Shown in pieces: positions 30,843 to 32,569 of a stretch of 32,569 bases of DNA. The stretch covers positions 1 through 32,569 of the forward strand of contig JADNYV010000385.1 in assembly GCA_015501055.1 (NCBI GenBank). The letters are read 5' to 3'. The DNA comes from Mucidula mucida (lineage: Eukaryota > Basidiomycota > Agaricomycetes > Agaricales > Physalacriaceae). Made by a program: the position numbers and the translations under genes. Each line of letters opens with the position of its first letter. Position 1 is the stretch's first letter. The notes below the pieces were generated by a model. That model saw only the letters and a list, made by a program, of their open reading frames with translations. It ran no database searches and was not told where the DNA came from.

Positions 30843-31825
30843 TGCGAATCAAAGATGTTCCCCCGCGTCTTTCAATACTGATATGTAGCGTGCTGTAGCG
30901 TGTCCTCGCTTGCTTGCTTCACGATCCAGATCTCTTGCTCCATCTTATCGGCGCTTGATGTATAGACAATCTCGTCACCCATTGCTGCGTGTGTCCTCGG
31001 CGTTTCACACAGACGTTCACTACGGAACAGCACTGAAGTTTCTGCCGTTGCTTCTGCAAGTCTGCTGTCTCCTCACGTCAACAGGCAGACGGCTATCTCT
31101 ATTCGCCTCAGTTCTGCCGAGAAGAATTCGTTCCAACTACACGAGGCATACGCGTGTCTGAACATTGAATGCCTCTTCGCCACGACCGCAAGAATTTAGC
31201 ACACTTCGAGGCCCCGACCAGAGATCAGATATGGCCTGCAACCCTGCGACTCCAACATCTTAACATCATTCGGAGTCACTCTAGCGACCACCCGTATGTC
31301 TCGTCTTATTGTTCTAATTGTCTTTAAACATTCTCACATAATCACAGGGTACTATTTGTCGTGTGCACAATTTAGATTGCCGCGTTAAATGGAGATTACT
31401 GGACCATTTCAACCTTTGTGCATCAAAGCCACACAGTTCGAAATTTGACTCGAGTTCAGATGAATGCTGATACCATATGTGGCCCTCGTCACCGGAACTT
31501 TTGTGCTTTGACGTGAAAGGCACACAGACAGTAACGCCTGGAATAGGGTTTCTCTTTTGTTTAGCGATCGCGACAAATGTGCATGAATCTTTCGGGGAGA
31601 GCAATGTATGTACGTCACGCCTCAGGTCCGGGCGAGTTCGGCTTTTGCCATTCTCTATTGTCTTTCGTCGCTCCATAATGTCCGCGCCGTATATAACGCA
31701 GCGTCTTTTTTTGTGGTCGAGCTGCAACGCCCGCTTTCGCTCCCTCAGCTGCTGGTTCTTGTGAGTGACGCGTCTGTTATACTCTGCCATTGGAGCAACT
31801 ATAACCGACATCTTCGTTCATCATC
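30843..31825. other. Intergenic, possible small spliced ORF
   Basis: No recognisable gene. A plus-strand ATG at 31169, an intron-like segment 31294-31347 (GTATGT..CACAG, 54 nt) and a short second exon would give a 50-aa protein, which I do not trust. A 165-codon minus frame (31314-31811) has no known similarity. The region also holds the F-box promoter. Confidence 0.3.
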
Positions 31826-32569
31826 ATGTCCACCCGTATCCCCCTCGAGCTCTACCGCCCCATCGTTGAATGCATCAGTGACCGACGAACTCTTATATCA
31901 CTCGCACTGTCATCGCAAGTCCTGAACGTCGAAGCAGAACGCGTGCTTTACCGTACGATCGACAATGTTCACAACGTGCAGTCCTACACCCACATCCTCC
32001 GACACCTCACCTTCCCGTGTCGCTCGGCTTGTACACACAATTCCTTCATTCTGCGCTCCTACATCGGCGACGACCAGGAGTTTTGGCAACTCCTCCCCAT
32101 TGCACTCCGCTTCCCAATCTCAAACACCCTCGTGTTCCGCGGTGTCGGCGAGTGTCGCCAGCGCAGTTGCCCACTGATTGCGCGTTTCAACTGGAATATC
32201 TCGACTGGTTGTGTCAATCGAGCGATTTTGTCGAGTTTTCCTCGCGTCCCAGAAAGCACCTGAAAACTGTACTCAATCTTCCAGTGCTCAGAACAGCGAG
32301 AAAACAGCCTCACGGAAGGCACTGCCTGAGCTTTACCACATTGAGTGGGAACTTTTCTGCCGTTCAATGCTTCCTTCCGGGAAGACACGTCACCCATCTA
32401 CCCAAGTGATATCGAGCGTCACGGATGAGAAAAATCCTGACGTGTCGCCTCTAGCTCCGTCCACTCTCACAATTGCAACATCTTCAACTGGGGTGGTCAC
32501 TTCCATCGTCATCCACTCGGACTCATCGCAGAGCATCTCACCAACGTCGAGCAGCTTGAACTCTTTGGC
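31826..32569 (+). pseudogene. F-box protein gene, cut by the right edge and frame-broken
   Basis: The reading opens with MSTRIPLELYRPIVECISD, an agaricomycete-type F-box start, followed by LALSSQVLNVEAERVLYRTI. Such proteins recruit substrates to SCF ubiquitin ligases. Beyond about 32010 the recognisable words lie in different frames: RVARLVHTI, then SYIGDDQEFWQLLPIALRF, LVFRGVGE, CAFQLEYLDWLCQSSDFVEF, KHLKT, FSAVQCFLPGRHVTHL, and finally FNWGGHFHRHPLGLIAEHL near the edge. At least five one- or two-base indels are needed. Decay after duplication is common in this family, but the fresh look of every segment also fits consensus errors as in TRP1. Confidence 0.75.

Overview
The window looks like nuclear DNA of a filamentous basidiomycete, probably an agaricomycete. 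The evidence is short GT..AG introns of about 45-60 nt splitting every recognisable gene, a trifunctional TRP1 with amidotransferase, indole-glycerol-phosphate synthase and PRA isomerase domains, a Pex24p/dysferlin-type peroxin, an RCC1 protein and an agaricomycete-style F-box gene. There is no bacterial-type operon, CRISPR array or rRNA.

Layout. 1-449: 5' part of a minus-strand gene for a membrane protein, cut by the window edge. 990-1747: complete three-exon minus-strand gene for a probable ER membrane protein. 2038-3225: a TATA-driven, apparently spliced minus-strand transcript running through a 70-bp minisatellite. 3270-3657: a short element flanked by inverted repeats. 4177-5573: intact RCC1 (Ran GEF) gene, plus strand. 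5643-27328: a tandem array with a period of about 10.05 kb (two full units and a partial third). Each unit starts with a minus-strand peroxisomal membrane peroxin gene (three copies). In the two full units this is followed by a 7.2-kb segment, called X here, that I cannot classify, then an inverted, internally deleted RCC1 pseudogene, then about 450 bp of spacer. 27329-27873: spacer. 27874-30507: TRP1, minus strand. 30638-30725: palindromic repeats upstream of TRP1. 31826 to the right edge: F-box gene.

The likely older order is RCC1(+) - peroxin(-) - TRP1(-), with X and the inverted RCC1 fragment inserted and the whole amplified in tandem. The X copies are almost identical, yet the peroxin copies differ by a few percent and copy 3 is a mosaic of the two types seen in copies 1 and 2. 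This points to gene conversion, or to allelic or paralogous mis-joining in the assembly.

Caution on quality. Single-base indels between repeat copies are concentrated in two short stretches (about 22.96-23.27 kb and 24.78-25.89 kb), mostly in homopolymers. TRP1 and the F-box gene also carry several one- or two-base frame breaks in otherwise well conserved sequence. Some apparent pseudogenes may therefore be consensus errors. RCC1, the 990-1747 gene and peroxin copies 1 and 2 read cleanly.

No gene cluster with a shared pathway is visible. The most unusual content is segment X: several intron-like structures, a 226-aa ORF with roughly 32-residue repeats, and a dense set of hairpins lying between two converging TATA boxes.
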